A stretch of 64,000 nucleotides of DNA from Streptomyces sp. TN58. GTDB lineage: Bacteria > Actinomycetota > Actinomycetes > Streptomycetales > Streptomycetaceae. The translations under genes and the position numbers were made by a program. Under the pieces are notes generated by a model. That model did no database searches. It was not told where the DNA came from and saw only the letters and a list, made by a program, of their open reading frames with translations. Below are positions 8,797-17,828 of this stretch, one piece after another (position 1 is the stretch's first letter; every line of letters begins with the position of its first letter). The stretch spans positions 2,077,001 through 2,141,000 of the forward strand of contig NZ_CP018870.1 of the NCBI RefSeq assembly GCF_001941845.1. The letters are read 5' to 3'.

Positions 8797-9771
8797 TCAC
8801 GCCAGGTGGGCACGGACCTCCGCCGCCGCGTCCTCGCCGTAGGCCTTGGTGAAGCGCTCCATGAAGTGGGCACGGGCCAGGGTGTACTCCTGCGTGCCCA
8901 GCGTCTCGATCACCAGGGTGGCGAGCATGCAGCCGACCTGCGCCGCGCGCTCCAGGCCGACGCCCCAGGCGAGCCCGGTCAGGAATCCGGCGCGGAAGGC
9001 GTCACCGACACCGGTCGGGTCGACCTTGGCGTTCTCCTCGGGGCAGCCCACGACGATCGTGTCCTCGCCGGCCCGCTCGATCTTGACGCCGCTGGAGCCC
9101 AGCGTGGTCACGCGGGTGCCGACCTTGGAGAGGATCTCCTCGTCCGACCAGCCGGACTTGGACTCGATGAGGCCCTTCTCGTACTCGTTCGAGAAGAGGT
9201 AGGTCGCGCCCTCCATCAGGGTGCGGATGTTCTCGCCGTCCATGCGGGCGATCTGCTGCGAGAAGTCGGCGGCGAAGGGGATCCCCCGCGTCCGGCACTC
9301 CTCCGTGTGGCGCAGCATCGCCTCGGGGTCGTCCGCGCCGATGAGGACGAGGTCGAGCCCGCCGACGCGGTCGGCCACGGACTTCAGCTCGATCAGGCGG
9401 GCCTCGCTCATCGCGCCCGTGTAGAAGGAGCCGATCTGGTTGTGGTCGGAGTCCGTGGTGCACACGAAGCGCGCGGTGTGCAGCACCTCGGAGATGCGGA
9501 CGGAGTCGGTGTCGACGCCGTGGCGCTCCAGCCAGGCGCGGTACTCGTCGAAGTCGGATCCCGCGGCGCCGACGAGGATCGGGCGGCTGCCGAGCTGGCC
9601 CATGCCGAAGCAGATGTTCGGGCCGACACCGCCCCGCCGGACGTCGAGGTTGTCGACGAGGAAGGAGAGGGAGACCGTGTGCAGCTGGTCGGCGACCAGC
9701 TGGTCGGCGAAACGGCCGGGGAAGGTCATGAGGTGGTCGGTGGCGATGGAGCCGGTGACTGCGATGCGCAC
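8797..9771 (-). CDS. adoK: Adenosine kinase (PfkB family)
   Basis: Phosphorylates adenosine to AMP using ATP in purine salvage. The whole 324-residue sequence closely follows my memory of Mycobacterium tuberculosis AdoK: MRIAVTGSIATDHLM at the start, the GAMSEAR segment, SQQIARM, and the PfkB signature DPTGVGDAFRAG with the catalytic aspartate near the C-terminus. The start is GTG. In mycobacteria the homologue also lies close to cta genes. A generic sugar-kinase label would be less precise. Confidence 0.88.
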   Translation of the reverse strand: MRIAVTGSIATDHLMTFPGRFADQLVADQLHTVSLSFLVDNLDVRRGGVGPNICFGMGQLGSRPILVGAAGSDFDEYRAWLERHGVDTDSVRISEVLHTARFVCTTDSDHNQIGSFYTGAMSEARLIELKSVADRVGGLDLVLIGADDPEAMLRHTEECRTRGIPFAADFSQQIARMDGENIRTLMEGATYLFSNEYEKGLIESKSGWSDEEILSKVGTRVTTLGSSGVKIERAGEDTIVVGCPEENAKVDPTGVGDAFRAGFLTGLAWGVGLERAAQVGCMLATLVIETLGTQEYTLARAHFMERFTKAYGEDAAAEVRAHLA

Positions 9772-9902
9772 GGCGTGGACGCTCCTGCTGAGGACGGCGA
9801 GGGACAGTCAAAACTACCCGGTAAGTGGCTCCTGGCCGAACCCCGGAAACTACCCCTTAGTAGGTCTTTCTTCGCGAGAGCTCCGATGTCTACGGTGCCT
9901 CC

Positions 9903-10142
9903 ATGACCTATACCGACGGTTACGGCTACTGCGAGTACACCGCTCAGGGGCGCGCGGCGGAAGGGCCGGGACGGCCCGGTTTCGCCCGCCTGCTCGGGGA
10001 CTGCGCCCGGATGGCCCCGCACTGGGGCGTCGAGGAGGGTCCCCGGCCGGTCCGGGTGGCGCCCTCGCAGATCCACGGGGTACGGGTGCCGGCCGCCTCG
10101 GCGCGGCTGATCGCCTCCACCGCCGCCTACGGAGACCTGTAG
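9903..10142 (+). CDS. Small conserved-looking hypothetical protein
   Basis: A 79-residue acidic-to-neutral protein (MTYTDGYGYCEYTAQGR start) with no domain I recognise, no signal peptide and no membrane segment. Codon third positions are GC-rich along its length, as expected for a real Streptomyces gene. It is divergent from adoK across 131 bp and followed 90 bp later by the larger membrane-anchored gene. The ribosome site is weak. Function unknown. Confidence 0.6.
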   Translation: MTYTDGYGYCEYTAQGRAAEGPGRPGFARLLGDCARMAPHWGVEEGPRPVRVAPSQIHGVRVPAASARLIASTAAYGDL

Positions 10143-10231
10143 GGGACCTGGCCGAGGCCGGGGGAACCGGCGGCGCCCCTGTTCCGTCACACCCGCATCA
10201 GGCACTGCGGGACCAGTGAAGGAGCGATGCG

Positions 10232-11689
10232 GTGACCAGCGAAGAACCCGGCACGACAAGCGGCACACGACGGCGGCCCGCGTGGGTCGTCGGCTCGATC
10301 GCGGCCGCCGTCCTCCTGGCGGGCGGCGGTACCGCCTACTGGGCGTCCGCGGCCCAGGGCGACGGCGCCGCGGCCCGGCGTACGGGCGACAGCGCGGCCT
10401 CCGCGCCCCGTGACGCGGGAGAACCCTCCGGTCCGGGCATCGCGCCCGGGGAGCCCGACCCGTCGGGCTCGGGCGTGGTCTACCGGGCCGACGTGAAGCT
10501 GCCCGAGGCCCCGGCGGCGGCGCCCGCCTACCGCGTGACCGGTGAGGTCGCGGAGGCCGACGTGGCCCGGCTCGCGGCGGCTCTGGGCATCTCGGGGACG
10601 CCACGGCTGGAGGGGGACGTCTGGCTGGCCGGGGAGGCCGCCGACGGCTCCGGGCCGCGCCTGACGGTGGCCCGTACGGCGCCTGGCACCTGGAACTTCA
10701 ACCGCTTCCAGGCGGGCGGCGACGGCGCGGGCAGCGGCGCCGGGGACGACTGCGTACGGGGCAAGGACACCTGCGGCCCGGCCACCCTGCCCCGCGACGG
10801 GGGCGGTGCGGGAGGGAGCGGCAAGCCGGTGTCCGAGGAGGCGGCCAAGGCCGCCGCGGGCCCGGTGCTGGCCGCCCTGGGGCAGGGCGGCGCGAAGCTG
10901 GACGCGCGGCTCACCCAGGGATCGGTACGGGTGGTGACCGCGGACCCGGTGGTGGGCGGGCTGCCCACGCAGGGCTGGTCCACCAAGGTGAGCGTGGGCG
11001 CCGACGGCTCGGTGGTCGGCGGCAGCGGCGAGCTGAAGGCGCCGGTGAAGGCCGCCGATCAGCCGGTGGTCGGGGCCGTGGAGGCGCTGGCCCGGCTGAA
11101 CGCGCGGTCGGGCGGCCAGGGCGGCAGCCCCGAGCCCAGCGGCTGTGCGAGCGCGGTGCCGCCGGCGGCGGACACCGCCGCGGGGGATGCCGTGGCGGGG
11201 GCCACGGACACGGTGCCGTGCAATCCGGAGCCGCGGCCCATGAAGCCGCCGCGTACGGAGACGGTGAAGGGCGCGGTGCTCGGACTGGCCCCGGGGACGG
11301 TCGAGGGGGCGCGGGGCCTGGTCCCGGCGTGGCTGTTCGAGGTGGCGGGCCGGAGCGGCGGGCCCGGCCACACGGTGGCCGAGCCGGCGTCGGCGGAGCA
11401 GGGCACGCCGGGCCCGAAGGACGGCCGTACGGTGCCCGGCTTCTCCTACAAGGAGGATGACCGGAAGCTGACGGTGAACTTCTGGGGCAGCGTGTGCAGC
11501 ACCTACGCCGTGGAGGCGCGGGAGCAGGCGGAGTCGGTCATGGTGAAGATCACGGACACTCCGAACAAGCCCGGTCAGGCCTGCATCATGCTGGCGGAGG
11601 AGCGGTCCCTGTCGGTGACCCTGAAGGAGCCGCTCGGCGACCGGAAGGTGCTGGACGCCACGACGGGCAAGCCGCTGCCCCGGCAGTAG
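10232..11689 (+). CDS. Membrane-anchored extracytoplasmic protein of unknown function
   Basis: A 485-residue protein with a short basic cytoplasmic N-terminus, one transmembrane segment (about 18-38), then an Ala/Gly/Pro/Ser-rich linker and a large extracytoplasmic part with several cysteines, including DDCVRGKDTC. GTG start with GAAGGAG 6 bases upstream (10218-10224). No catalytic motif is recognised; the architecture suggests a single-pass cell-envelope protein. It converges on erpA, with a strong shared hairpin between them. Confidence 0.8.
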   Translation: MTSEEPGTTSGTRRRPAWVVGSIAAAVLLAGGGTAYWASAAQGDGAAARRTGDSAASAPRDAGEPSGPGIAPGEPDPSGSGVVYRADVKLPEAPAAAPAYRVTGEVAEADVARLAAALGISGTPRLEGDVWLAGEAADGSGPRLTVARTAPGTWNFNRFQAGGDGAGSGAGDDCVRGKDTCGPATLPRDGGGAGGSGKPVSEEAAKAAAGPVLAALGQGGAKLDARLTQGSVRVVTADPVVGGLPTQGWSTKVSVGADGSVVGGSGELKAPVKAADQPVVGAVEALARLNARSGGQGGSPEPSGCASAVPPAADTAAGDAVAGATDTVPCNPEPRPMKPPRTETVKGAVLGLAPGTVEGARGLVPAWLFEVAGRSGGPGHTVAEPASAEQGTPGPKDGRTVPGFSYKEDDRKLTVNFWGSVCSTYAVEAREQAESVMVKITDTPNKPGQACIMLAEERSLSVTLKEPLGDRKVLDATTGKPLPRQ

Positions 11690-11711
11690 CGGCCCCTGGG
11701 GGGCGGAGACG

Positions 11712-11759
11712 GGCGAGGGCCCGTCCCCGGTCGGTAGCGACCGGGGACGGGCCCTCGCC
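11712..11759. terminator. Strong bidirectional hairpin terminator
   Basis: Perfect 22-bp inverted repeat (11712-11733 / 11738-11759) with a GTAG loop, lying between the convergent membrane-protein gene and erpA. Confidence 0.85.
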
Positions 11760-11776
11760 GTGCGGGTGGTCCAGGC

Positions 11777-12133
11777 TTAGCTGAACGAGTCGCCGCAGGC
11801 GCAGGAGCCCGTGGCGTTGGGGTTGTCGATCGTGAAGCCCTGCTTCTCGATGGTGTCGACGAAGTCGATGGAGGCGCCGCCCAGGTACGGGGCGCTCATG
11901 CGGTCCGTGACGACCTTCACACCGTCGAAGTCCTTCACGACGTCGCCGTCGAGGGAGCGCTCGTCGAAGAAGAGCTGGTAGCGCAGGCCGGAGCAGCCGC
12001 CGGGCTGGACGGCGACGCGGAGCGCCAGGTCATCGCGGCCTTCCTGCTCCAGCAGGGTCCTGACCTTCTCGGCGGCGGCGTCGGACAGGAGGATGCCGTC
12101 GCTCACAGTGGTCTTGTCGTCCTGTACGGACAT
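11777..12133 (-). CDS. erpA: Iron-sulfur cluster insertion protein (ErpA/IscA, HesB family)
   Basis: A-type carrier that delivers Fe-S clusters to target proteins. The 118-residue protein has the three conserved cysteines of the family: one in QPGGCSGLRY and two in the C-terminal CACGDSF. The start at 12133 (MSVQDDKTTV) is preferred over ATG 12139 because GGGAG at 12143-12147 sits about 9 bases upstream of it. It is divergent from nadA, whose product needs a [4Fe-4S] cluster, which suggests a functional link. Confidence 0.93.
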   Translation of the reverse strand: MSVQDDKTTVSDGILLSDAAAEKVRTLLEQEGRDDLALRVAVQPGGCSGLRYQLFFDERSLDGDVVKDFDGVKVVTDRMSAPYLGGASIDFVDTIEKQGFTIDNPNATGSCACGDSFS

Positions 12134-12436
12134 CTGCATTCACTCCCGAAGTGGGCGGCTCCCCGCCGGGGGCGGGGAAACGTCGGACTCTTGCCGTCGG
12201 TGGCAACGAGCGGGACCGCGGATTCATTCCGGGACCCGACGCTTGTTTCAGATATTCATGCTCGCACACCGCGCGCGGGCCCGGGCCCGGCGAATCGAGT
12301 GCTGATGCGTCACATTGACACTATCGGCATCGTCAAACTGACGTGAACCGGTTATGATAGATAGCGTCAAGTAGACGAGAAGTGTCGAAGCGATGATCCT
12401 TAAATCCCTCGTCGCAGAACAGAAAGGGTGCGTGTC
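12134..12436 (+). promoter_or_regulatory. erpA-nadA divergent control region with three CGTCA-type operator repeats
   Basis: Three copies of a short inverted motif CGTCA-N3-TGACG stand at 12308-12320 (last base imperfect), 12331-12343 (perfect) and 12365-12377 (one mismatch). A TATGAT -10-like hexamer lies between the second and third (12353-12358). The spacings between copies (23 and 34 bp) are near whole helical turns, so one protein could bind cooperatively over the nadA promoter. The regulator is not known; NAD-linked repressors such as NrtR- or NadQ-type proteins are candidates by inference only. Confidence 0.6.
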
Positions 12437-13615
12437 GTGACCACCGCCCAGCCGTTGGACGTCCAGCCGACGCCCCTTGCCCTGCTGCTGCTCGGCCGTG
12501 AGGCCGACCCCAAGAGCGAGCGCGGGGTGGAGTGCCCCGGCGACCTGCCCTCGCCGTCGGACCCGGATCTCGTGGAGCGCGCCCGCGCGGCCAAGGAGAA
12601 GCTCGGGGACAAGGTCTTCATCCTCGGCCACCACTACCAGCGTGACGAGGTCATCGAGTTCGCCGACGTCACCGGTGACTCCTTCAAGCTGGCCAAGGAC
12701 GCGGCCGCCAAGCCGGAGGCCGAGTACATCGTCTTCTGCGGCGTCCACTTCATGGCCGAGTCCGCGGACATCCTGACCTCGGACGACCAGAAGGTGGTCC
12801 TGCCGGACCTGGCCGCCGGCTGCTCGATGGCCGACATGGCCACCGCCGAGCAGGTCGCGGAGTGCTGGGACGTGCTGACCGAGGCGGGCGTGGCCGGCTC
12901 GACGGTCCCCGTCTCGTACATGAACTCCTCCGCCGACATCAAGGCCTTCACCGGCAAGCACGGCGGCACGATCTGCACCTCGTCCAACGCGAAGAAGGCC
13001 CTGGAGTGGGCGTTCGAGCAGGGCGAGAAGGTGCTCTTCCTCCCGGACCAGCACCTGGGCCGCAACACGGCCGTCCGCGACATGGGCATGTCCCTGGACG
13101 ACTGCGTGCTCTACAACCCGCACAAGCCGAACGGCGGCCTGACCGCCGAGCAGCTGCGCGACGCCAAGATGATCCTGTGGCGGGGGCACTGCTCGGTCCA
13201 CGGCCGGTTCTCGGTCGACTCGGTCAACGACGTCCGCGCCCGCATCCCCGGCGTGAACGTCCTGGTCCACCCCGAGTGCAAGCACGAGGTCGTGGCCGCC
13301 GCGGACTACGTCGGCTCGACGGAGTACATCATCAAGGCGCTGGAGGCGGCCCCGGCCGGCTCCAAGTGGGCCATCGGCACCGAGCTGAACCTCGTCCGCC
13401 GCCTGGCGAACCGATTCGCCGCCGAGGACAAGGAAGTCGTCTTCCTCGACAAGACGGTCTGCTTCTGCTCGACGATGAACCGCATCGACCTCCCGCACCT
13501 GGTGTGGACGCTGGAGTCCCTGGCCGAGGGCACCCTCGTCAACCAGATCCAGGTCGACAAGGAGACCGAGAGCTTCGCGAAGCTCGCGCTGGAGCGCATG
13601 CTCGCCCTCCCGTAG
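12437..13615 (+). CDS. nadA: Quinolinate synthase A
   Basis: Condenses iminoaspartate with dihydroxyacetone phosphate to quinolinate in de novo NAD synthesis; uses a [4Fe-4S] cluster. Family blocks GHHYQRDEV, VFCGVHFMAESADIL, HPECKHEV and VCFCSTMNRIDLPHL are all present, supplying the conserved cluster cysteines. The GTG at 12437 (MTTAQPLDVQ) is preferred over GTG 12428 because AGAAAGGG (12421-12428) then lies 8 bases away. About 392 residues, in the long actinobacterial range. nadB and nadC are not adjacent, so nadA is here a single gene. Confidence 0.95.
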   Translation: MTTAQPLDVQPTPLALLLLGREADPKSERGVECPGDLPSPSDPDLVERARAAKEKLGDKVFILGHHYQRDEVIEFADVTGDSFKLAKDAAAKPEAEYIVFCGVHFMAESADILTSDDQKVVLPDLAAGCSMADMATAEQVAECWDVLTEAGVAGSTVPVSYMNSSADIKAFTGKHGGTICTSSNAKKALEWAFEQGEKVLFLPDQHLGRNTAVRDMGMSLDDCVLYNPHKPNGGLTAEQLRDAKMILWRGHCSVHGRFSVDSVNDVRARIPGVNVLVHPECKHEVVAAADYVGSTEYIIKALEAAPAGSKWAIGTELNLVRRLANRFAAEDKEVVFLDKTVCFCSTMNRIDLPHLVWTLESLAEGTLVNQIQVDKETESFAKLALERMLALP

Positions 13616-13634
13616 CCGGTAGGGAGCGGGACAC

Positions 13635-13676
13635 GCGAAGAAGGGGCGCCCCCAGGCGGGGGCGCCCCTTCTTCGC
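13635..13676. terminator. Bidirectional hairpin terminator between nadA and the RND gene
   Basis: Perfect 19-bp inverted repeat (13635-13653 / 13658-13676) with an AGGC loop, just past the nadA stop and facing the convergent RND exporter gene. Confidence 0.85.
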
Positions 13677-13738
13677 GCTCCGGTTCTTCGTGTTGCGGCC
13701 GCCGGACGGCGCGGGCCCCGAGGGGCCCGCGCCACCGG

Positions 13739-16700
13739 TCAGACCTTGGCCGGGGACTCCTCCGCCGGCTCCTGCGGCGGGACCACCGTCAGGCGGGCGG
13801 CGCGCTTCGCGGAGCGCTTGGCCCGGCGGCGCTCCTTGCGCAGCTCCACCATCGTGTAGAGGGTCGGCACCAGGAGCAGCGTGAGCAGGGTCGAGCTGAC
13901 CAGGCCGCCGATCACCACGACCGCGAGCGGCTGCGAGATGAAGCCGCCCTCGCCGGTGACGCCCAGCGCCATCGGCAGCAGCGCGAAGATCGTCGCCAGG
14001 GCCGTCATGAGGATCGGCCGCAGACGGTGCCGGCCGCCCTCGACGACCGCCTCGACGACGCCGAGGCCCTGGGCGCGGTACTGGTTGACGAGGTCGATCA
14101 GGACGATCGCGTTCGTCACGACGATGCCGATGAGCATCAGCATGCCGATCATCGCCGGGACGCCCATCGGGGTGCCGGTGACGAGGAGCAGGCCGAGCGC
14201 TCCGGTCGCCGCGAACGGGATGGAGACCAGCAGGATCAGCGGCTGGACGAGCGAGCGGAAGGTCGCCACCAGCAGCATGAACACGATCGCGATGGCCGCG
14301 AGCATGGCGAGGCCGAGCGAGCCGAACGCCTCGTCCTGGTCCTCGGAGACGCCGCCGATGGAGGCGGTCGCTCCCGCGGGCAGGTCCAGGGCCTTGAGCT
14401 TCGTCTGGAGCTCGGCGCTGACCGCGCCCGTGTTGTCGCCCTGCGGGCGCGCGGTGACGGTCGCGGCGCGGGCGCCGTCGATCCGGGTCATCGCGACCGG
14501 GCCGGGGACCTCCTTGACCTCGGCGATGTCGCCGAGCCTGACCGGGCCGACCGGGAGCGCCTGCAGTTCGGCGAGGGTGGTGGCCGGTTGCGCGGACCGG
14601 ATGACGATGTCCCGCTCGGTGTCGTCCAGTACGGCCTTGCCCGCCGGGTTCCCGCGGACGGCCTGGGCGACGAGTGCGCCGAGCGCGGCCTGGTTCAGGC
14701 CCGCCTCCGCCGCCTTGGGGGTGGCGGTCACCGAGATCCGGGGCACGGACTGCGACAGGTCGCTCTGCACGTCGGTGACGTTGTCGAGCTTGGCCACCTC
14801 GGCGCGGACCTGCTCGGCGGCCTTGGCGAGGACCTCGCCGTCGCCGGCCTTGACGACCACGCTGAGGTTCTGGCTGCCGAAGGCGTCGCCCGCGGCGATG
14901 CGGGTCTCGCCGATGCCGTCGAGGGCGGCCAGCTGGTCCTCGATCCGCTTCTTCACGGCCTCGCCGTCGCCGGCGTCCGCGAGCGTGACCTGGTACGAGG
15001 CCTGGTTGGAGCCGGTGCCGCCGCCGAAGGCCGCGAGGAAGCCGGAGGAGCCGACGGTGACCTGGTAGCTCTTGACGCCGTCGACAGAGCCGAGGACCTT
15101 CTCGACCTTGCGGCTCGCCTCGTCGGCGGCGGCCAGCGAGGTGCCGGGGGCCAGTTCCTGCTTGACCGTCAGCAGGTCCTGCTCGCCCTGGTCGAAGAAG
15201 TTGGTCTTCAGCATCGGCGTCATGCCGAGGGTGCCGAGGAGGACGACCACCGCGATGGCCACACTGGTCAGGCGGCGCCGGGTGGCGAAGCCCAGGACGC
15301 GGACGTAGGCGCGCTGGAGGCGGCTGCGGGACTCCTTCTCCTCGGCCTCGCGCCGGACCTTCGCGGCGCTCTCGGCGTCCCCGGCGGTGATGCCCTTGGG
15401 GGCGCTGAGGAACCAGTACGACAGGACCGGAACGACCGTCAGGGAGACCAGCAGCGACGCCAGCAGGGCCGCGGTGACGGTGAGCGAGAAGGACCCGAAG
15501 AGCTCGCCGATCATGCCACCGGTGAGGCCGATGGGCAGGAACACGGCGACGGTGGTGAGGGTGGAGGAGGTGACCGCGCCGGCGACCTCCCTGACCGCGG
15601 CGATGATCGCGGCCTCCCGCTCCTCGCCGTAGCCGAGGTGGCGCTTGATGTTCTCCAGGACCACGATCGAGTCGTCGACGACGCGGCCGATGGCGATGGT
15701 CAGCGCGCCGAGGGTCAGCATGTTGAGCGACAGGTCGCGGGTCCACAGCACGATGAGCGCGAGGACCACGGACAGCGGGATGGACACCGCGGTGACCAGC
15801 GTCGAGCGCAGCGAGGCCAGGAAGACCAGGATCACGATCACCGCGAAGAGCAGGCCGAGCATGCCCTCGGTGGTGAGGCTGGAGATGGACTTCGCCACGG
15901 CCGGGCCCTGGTCGCTGACGACGGTCAGGTCGGCGCCGGAGCCGAGCGTGGAACGCAGCTCGGGCAGCTTGTCCTTGACGGCGTCGGAGATGGCGACGGC
16001 GCTGCCGTCCTTGTCCATGGTGAGGACGAGGGCGAGGCTGGGCTTGCCGTTGGTGCGGGTGATGGAGACGGCCTTGGCCGGCTCCTGCTTGACGGTGGCG
16101 ACGTCGCCGAGGCGGACCGCGGGCCTGCCCGGGCCGGGGCTCAGCCGCAGGTCCTCGACCTGGGCGAGCGAGGTGAAGCCGTTGCCCACGCGGACGGTGC
16201 GGTTCTTGCCCGCCTCGTCGAAGGAGCCGGCGGGGACGGCGGCGCCGCCCGCCTGGAGGCCCTGTGCGAGGGCGGCGCCGTCGAGACCGGCGGCGGCGAG
16301 CTTGGCGTCGTCCGGGGTCACGGTGACCTGGAGCTCCTGGACGCCGTCGACGCTGACCTGGCCGACGCCCTCGATGTCCGACAGGACGGGCACGACGGAC
16401 TTCTCCAGCTGGTCGGCGAGCGCCTGCTGGTCCTTGTCGGAGGTGACGGCGAGGATGACCGTCGGGATGTCGTCGGTGGAGCCGGCCACGACCTGCGGGT
16501 CCACGTCGGCGGGCAGCCGGACGCGGGCCCTGTTGACGGCCTGCTGGACGTCGGCGACGAGCTGCTTGGTGCCGCTGTCGCCGTAGTCGAAGGTGGCCAT
16601 GATGAGGGCGTTGCCCTCGCTGGCGGTGGAGGTGATGCCGGTGATGCCGTCGACGCCCTTGAGCATGGCCTCGATCGGCTCGACGACCTGCTTCTCCACC

Positions 16701-16876
16701 ACGTCGGGCGAGGCGCCCTGGTACGGCGCGAGCACGGACACCATCGGGAGTTCGATGGAGGGCAGCAGCTGCTGCTTGAGCTGCGGGATGGCTATGGCGC
16801 CGAAGAGGAGCGCGACGATCGACACGAGGCCGACCAACGCCCTTTGGGCAAGGCTGAAGCGGGACAGCCACGACAT
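13739..16876 (-). CDS. RND-family efflux permease (AcrB/HAE1-like)
   Basis: Proton-driven exporter with twelve predicted membrane helices arranged as a duplicated half: TM1, a large loop, TM2-6, TM7, a second large loop, TM8-12. The 1045-residue length fits the AcrB-like family rather than MmpL. ATG at 16876 (MSWLSRFSLAQRALVG) is chosen because the first membrane helix follows at once; an upstream in-frame start adds 15 residues without support. No membrane-fusion or outer-membrane partner is adjacent, as expected in a monoderm. A LuxR-type response regulator lies 137 bp upstream on the same strand and may control it. Confidence 0.92.
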   Translation of the reverse strand: MSWLSRFSLAQRALVGLVSIVALLFGAIAIPQLKQQLLPSIELPMVSVLAPYQGASPDVVEKQVVEPIEAMLKGVDGITGITSTASEGNALIMATFDYGDSGTKQLVADVQQAVNRARVRLPADVDPQVVAGSTDDIPTVILAVTSDKDQQALADQLEKSVVPVLSDIEGVGQVSVDGVQELQVTVTPDDAKLAAAGLDGAALAQGLQAGGAAVPAGSFDEAGKNRTVRVGNGFTSLAQVEDLRLSPGPGRPAVRLGDVATVKQEPAKAVSITRTNGKPSLALVLTMDKDGSAVAISDAVKDKLPELRSTLGSGADLTVVSDQGPAVAKSISSLTTEGMLGLLFAVIVILVFLASLRSTLVTAVSIPLSVVLALIVLWTRDLSLNMLTLGALTIAIGRVVDDSIVVLENIKRHLGYGEEREAAIIAAVREVAGAVTSSTLTTVAVFLPIGLTGGMIGELFGSFSLTVTAALLASLLVSLTVVPVLSYWFLSAPKGITAGDAESAAKVRREAEEKESRSRLQRAYVRVLGFATRRRLTSVAIAVVVLLGTLGMTPMLKTNFFDQGEQDLLTVKQELAPGTSLAAADEASRKVEKVLGSVDGVKSYQVTVGSSGFLAAFGGGTGSNQASYQVTLADAGDGEAVKKRIEDQLAALDGIGETRIAAGDAFGSQNLSVVVKAGDGEVLAKAAEQVRAEVAKLDNVTDVQSDLSQSVPRISVTATPKAAEAGLNQAALGALVAQAVRGNPAGKAVLDDTERDIVIRSAQPATTLAELQALPVGPVRLGDIAEVKEVPGPVAMTRIDGARAATVTARPQGDNTGAVSAELQTKLKALDLPAGATASIGGVSEDQDEAFGSLGLAMLAAIAIVFMLLVATFRSLVQPLILLVSIPFAATGALGLLLVTGTPMGVPAMIGMLMLIGIVVTNAIVLIDLVNQYRAQGLGVVEAVVEGGRHRLRPILMTALATIFALLPMALGVTGEGGFISQPLAVVVIGGLVSSTLLTLLLVPTLYTMVELRKERRRAKRSAKRAARLTVVPPQEPAEESPAKV

Positions 16877-17013
16877 GGGTATGGGATCTCTCTGCAGTGA
16901 CGAACGCGAGGGCACTCCCACCCTGTCCCACGGCGGCGGCCGGTTTCGTCGCTCGCAGGTCCTGTCCTTATGTGCGGCATACCGCGTCCGTAGTACGCGG
17001 TACTACTCCGCGG

Positions 17014-17760
17014 CTACTCCACGCGGGGCCGGACGAGTCCCGATTCGTAGGCGATGACCACCAGTTGCGCCCTGTCGCGGGCGCCGAGCTTGGCCATGGC
17101 CCGGTTCACGTGCGTCTTGACGGTGAGGGGGCTGACCTCCAGCCGGGCGGCGATGGCGTCGTTGGACAGGCCCGCGGCGACGTGTACGAGGACCTCGCGC
17201 TCCCGGACGGTCAGCGCGGCGAGCCGTTCCGCGTGGATCCCGGCCGCGGCGCCGGCCGCGGCCGGGTCGGCGCCGCCGCCCTGGGCGAGGAAGGTGGCGA
17301 TGAGCCCCTTGGTGGCGGTCGGCGAGAGCAGGGCCTCGCCGGCGGCGGCGACGCGGATTGCGTTGAGCAGCTCGTCGGGCTCGGCGCCCTTGCCGAGGAA
17401 GCCGGAGGCGCCCGCCCGCAGGGCCGAGACCACGTACTCGTCGACCTCGAAGGTGGTCAGCATCACCACGCGCACGGCGGCGAGTTCGGGGTCGGCACTG
17501 ATCATCCGGGTGGCGGCGAGACCGTCGGTGCCGGGCATCCGGATGTCCATCAGTACGACGTCGGGCCGCTCCCGCCGGGCGACGGCGAAGGCCTGCGCCC
17601 CGTCGGCGGCCTCCCCGACGACCTCCATGTCGGGCTCGGAGTCCACCAATACCCGGAAGGCGCTGCGCAGCAGGGCCTGGTCGTCGGCGAGCAGCACCTT
17701 GATGGGCGCGCCGGGCCCGGTGGGCGTCGCGGGGGGCAGGTCCGTCGGAGTGTGGTCCAC
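17014..17760 (-). CDS. NarL/LuxR-type response regulator without an adjacent kinase
   Basis: Receiver domain (about 20-140) with acidic residues in LLADDQ and phosphoacceptor Asp72 (VVLMDIRMPG), followed by a LuxR helix-turn-helix (about 180-245; LTVREREVLVHVAAG, VSPLTVKTHVNRAMAKLG). GTG start. No sensor kinase is next to it; upstream is cobS and downstream the RND exporter gene on the same strand. An unpaired HisKA_3 kinase sits at 28136-29344 and could be its partner (inference). Likely a DNA-binding regulator, possibly of the RND gene. Confidence 0.92.
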   Translation of the reverse strand: MDHTPTDLPPATPTGPGAPIKVLLADDQALLRSAFRVLVDSEPDMEVVGEAADGAQAFAVARRERPDVVLMDIRMPGTDGLAATRMISADPELAAVRVVMLTTFEVDEYVVSALRAGASGFLGKGAEPDELLNAIRVAAAGEALLSPTATKGLIATFLAQGGGADPAAAGAAAGIHAERLAALTVREREVLVHVAAGLSNDAIAARLEVSPLTVKTHVNRAMAKLGARDRAQLVVIAYESGLVRPRVE

Positions 17761-17828
17761 GGGGTGAGGGTACGCGGGCCCGCCGGCGGCTCTGGCGGCC
17801 CCGGTGGCGCCGGCGGGCAGGACGGTCC

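Noticed and set aside
9812..9902. Operator made of two AAACTACCC direct repeats between adoK and the small gene
   Set aside because: Only nine bases are repeated, with no dyad symmetry; too weak to call.
13739..16876. MmpL-type lipid exporter
   Set aside because: The two periplasmic loops are long and symmetric as in AcrB/HAE1-type proteins, and no MmpL-type C-terminal domain follows.
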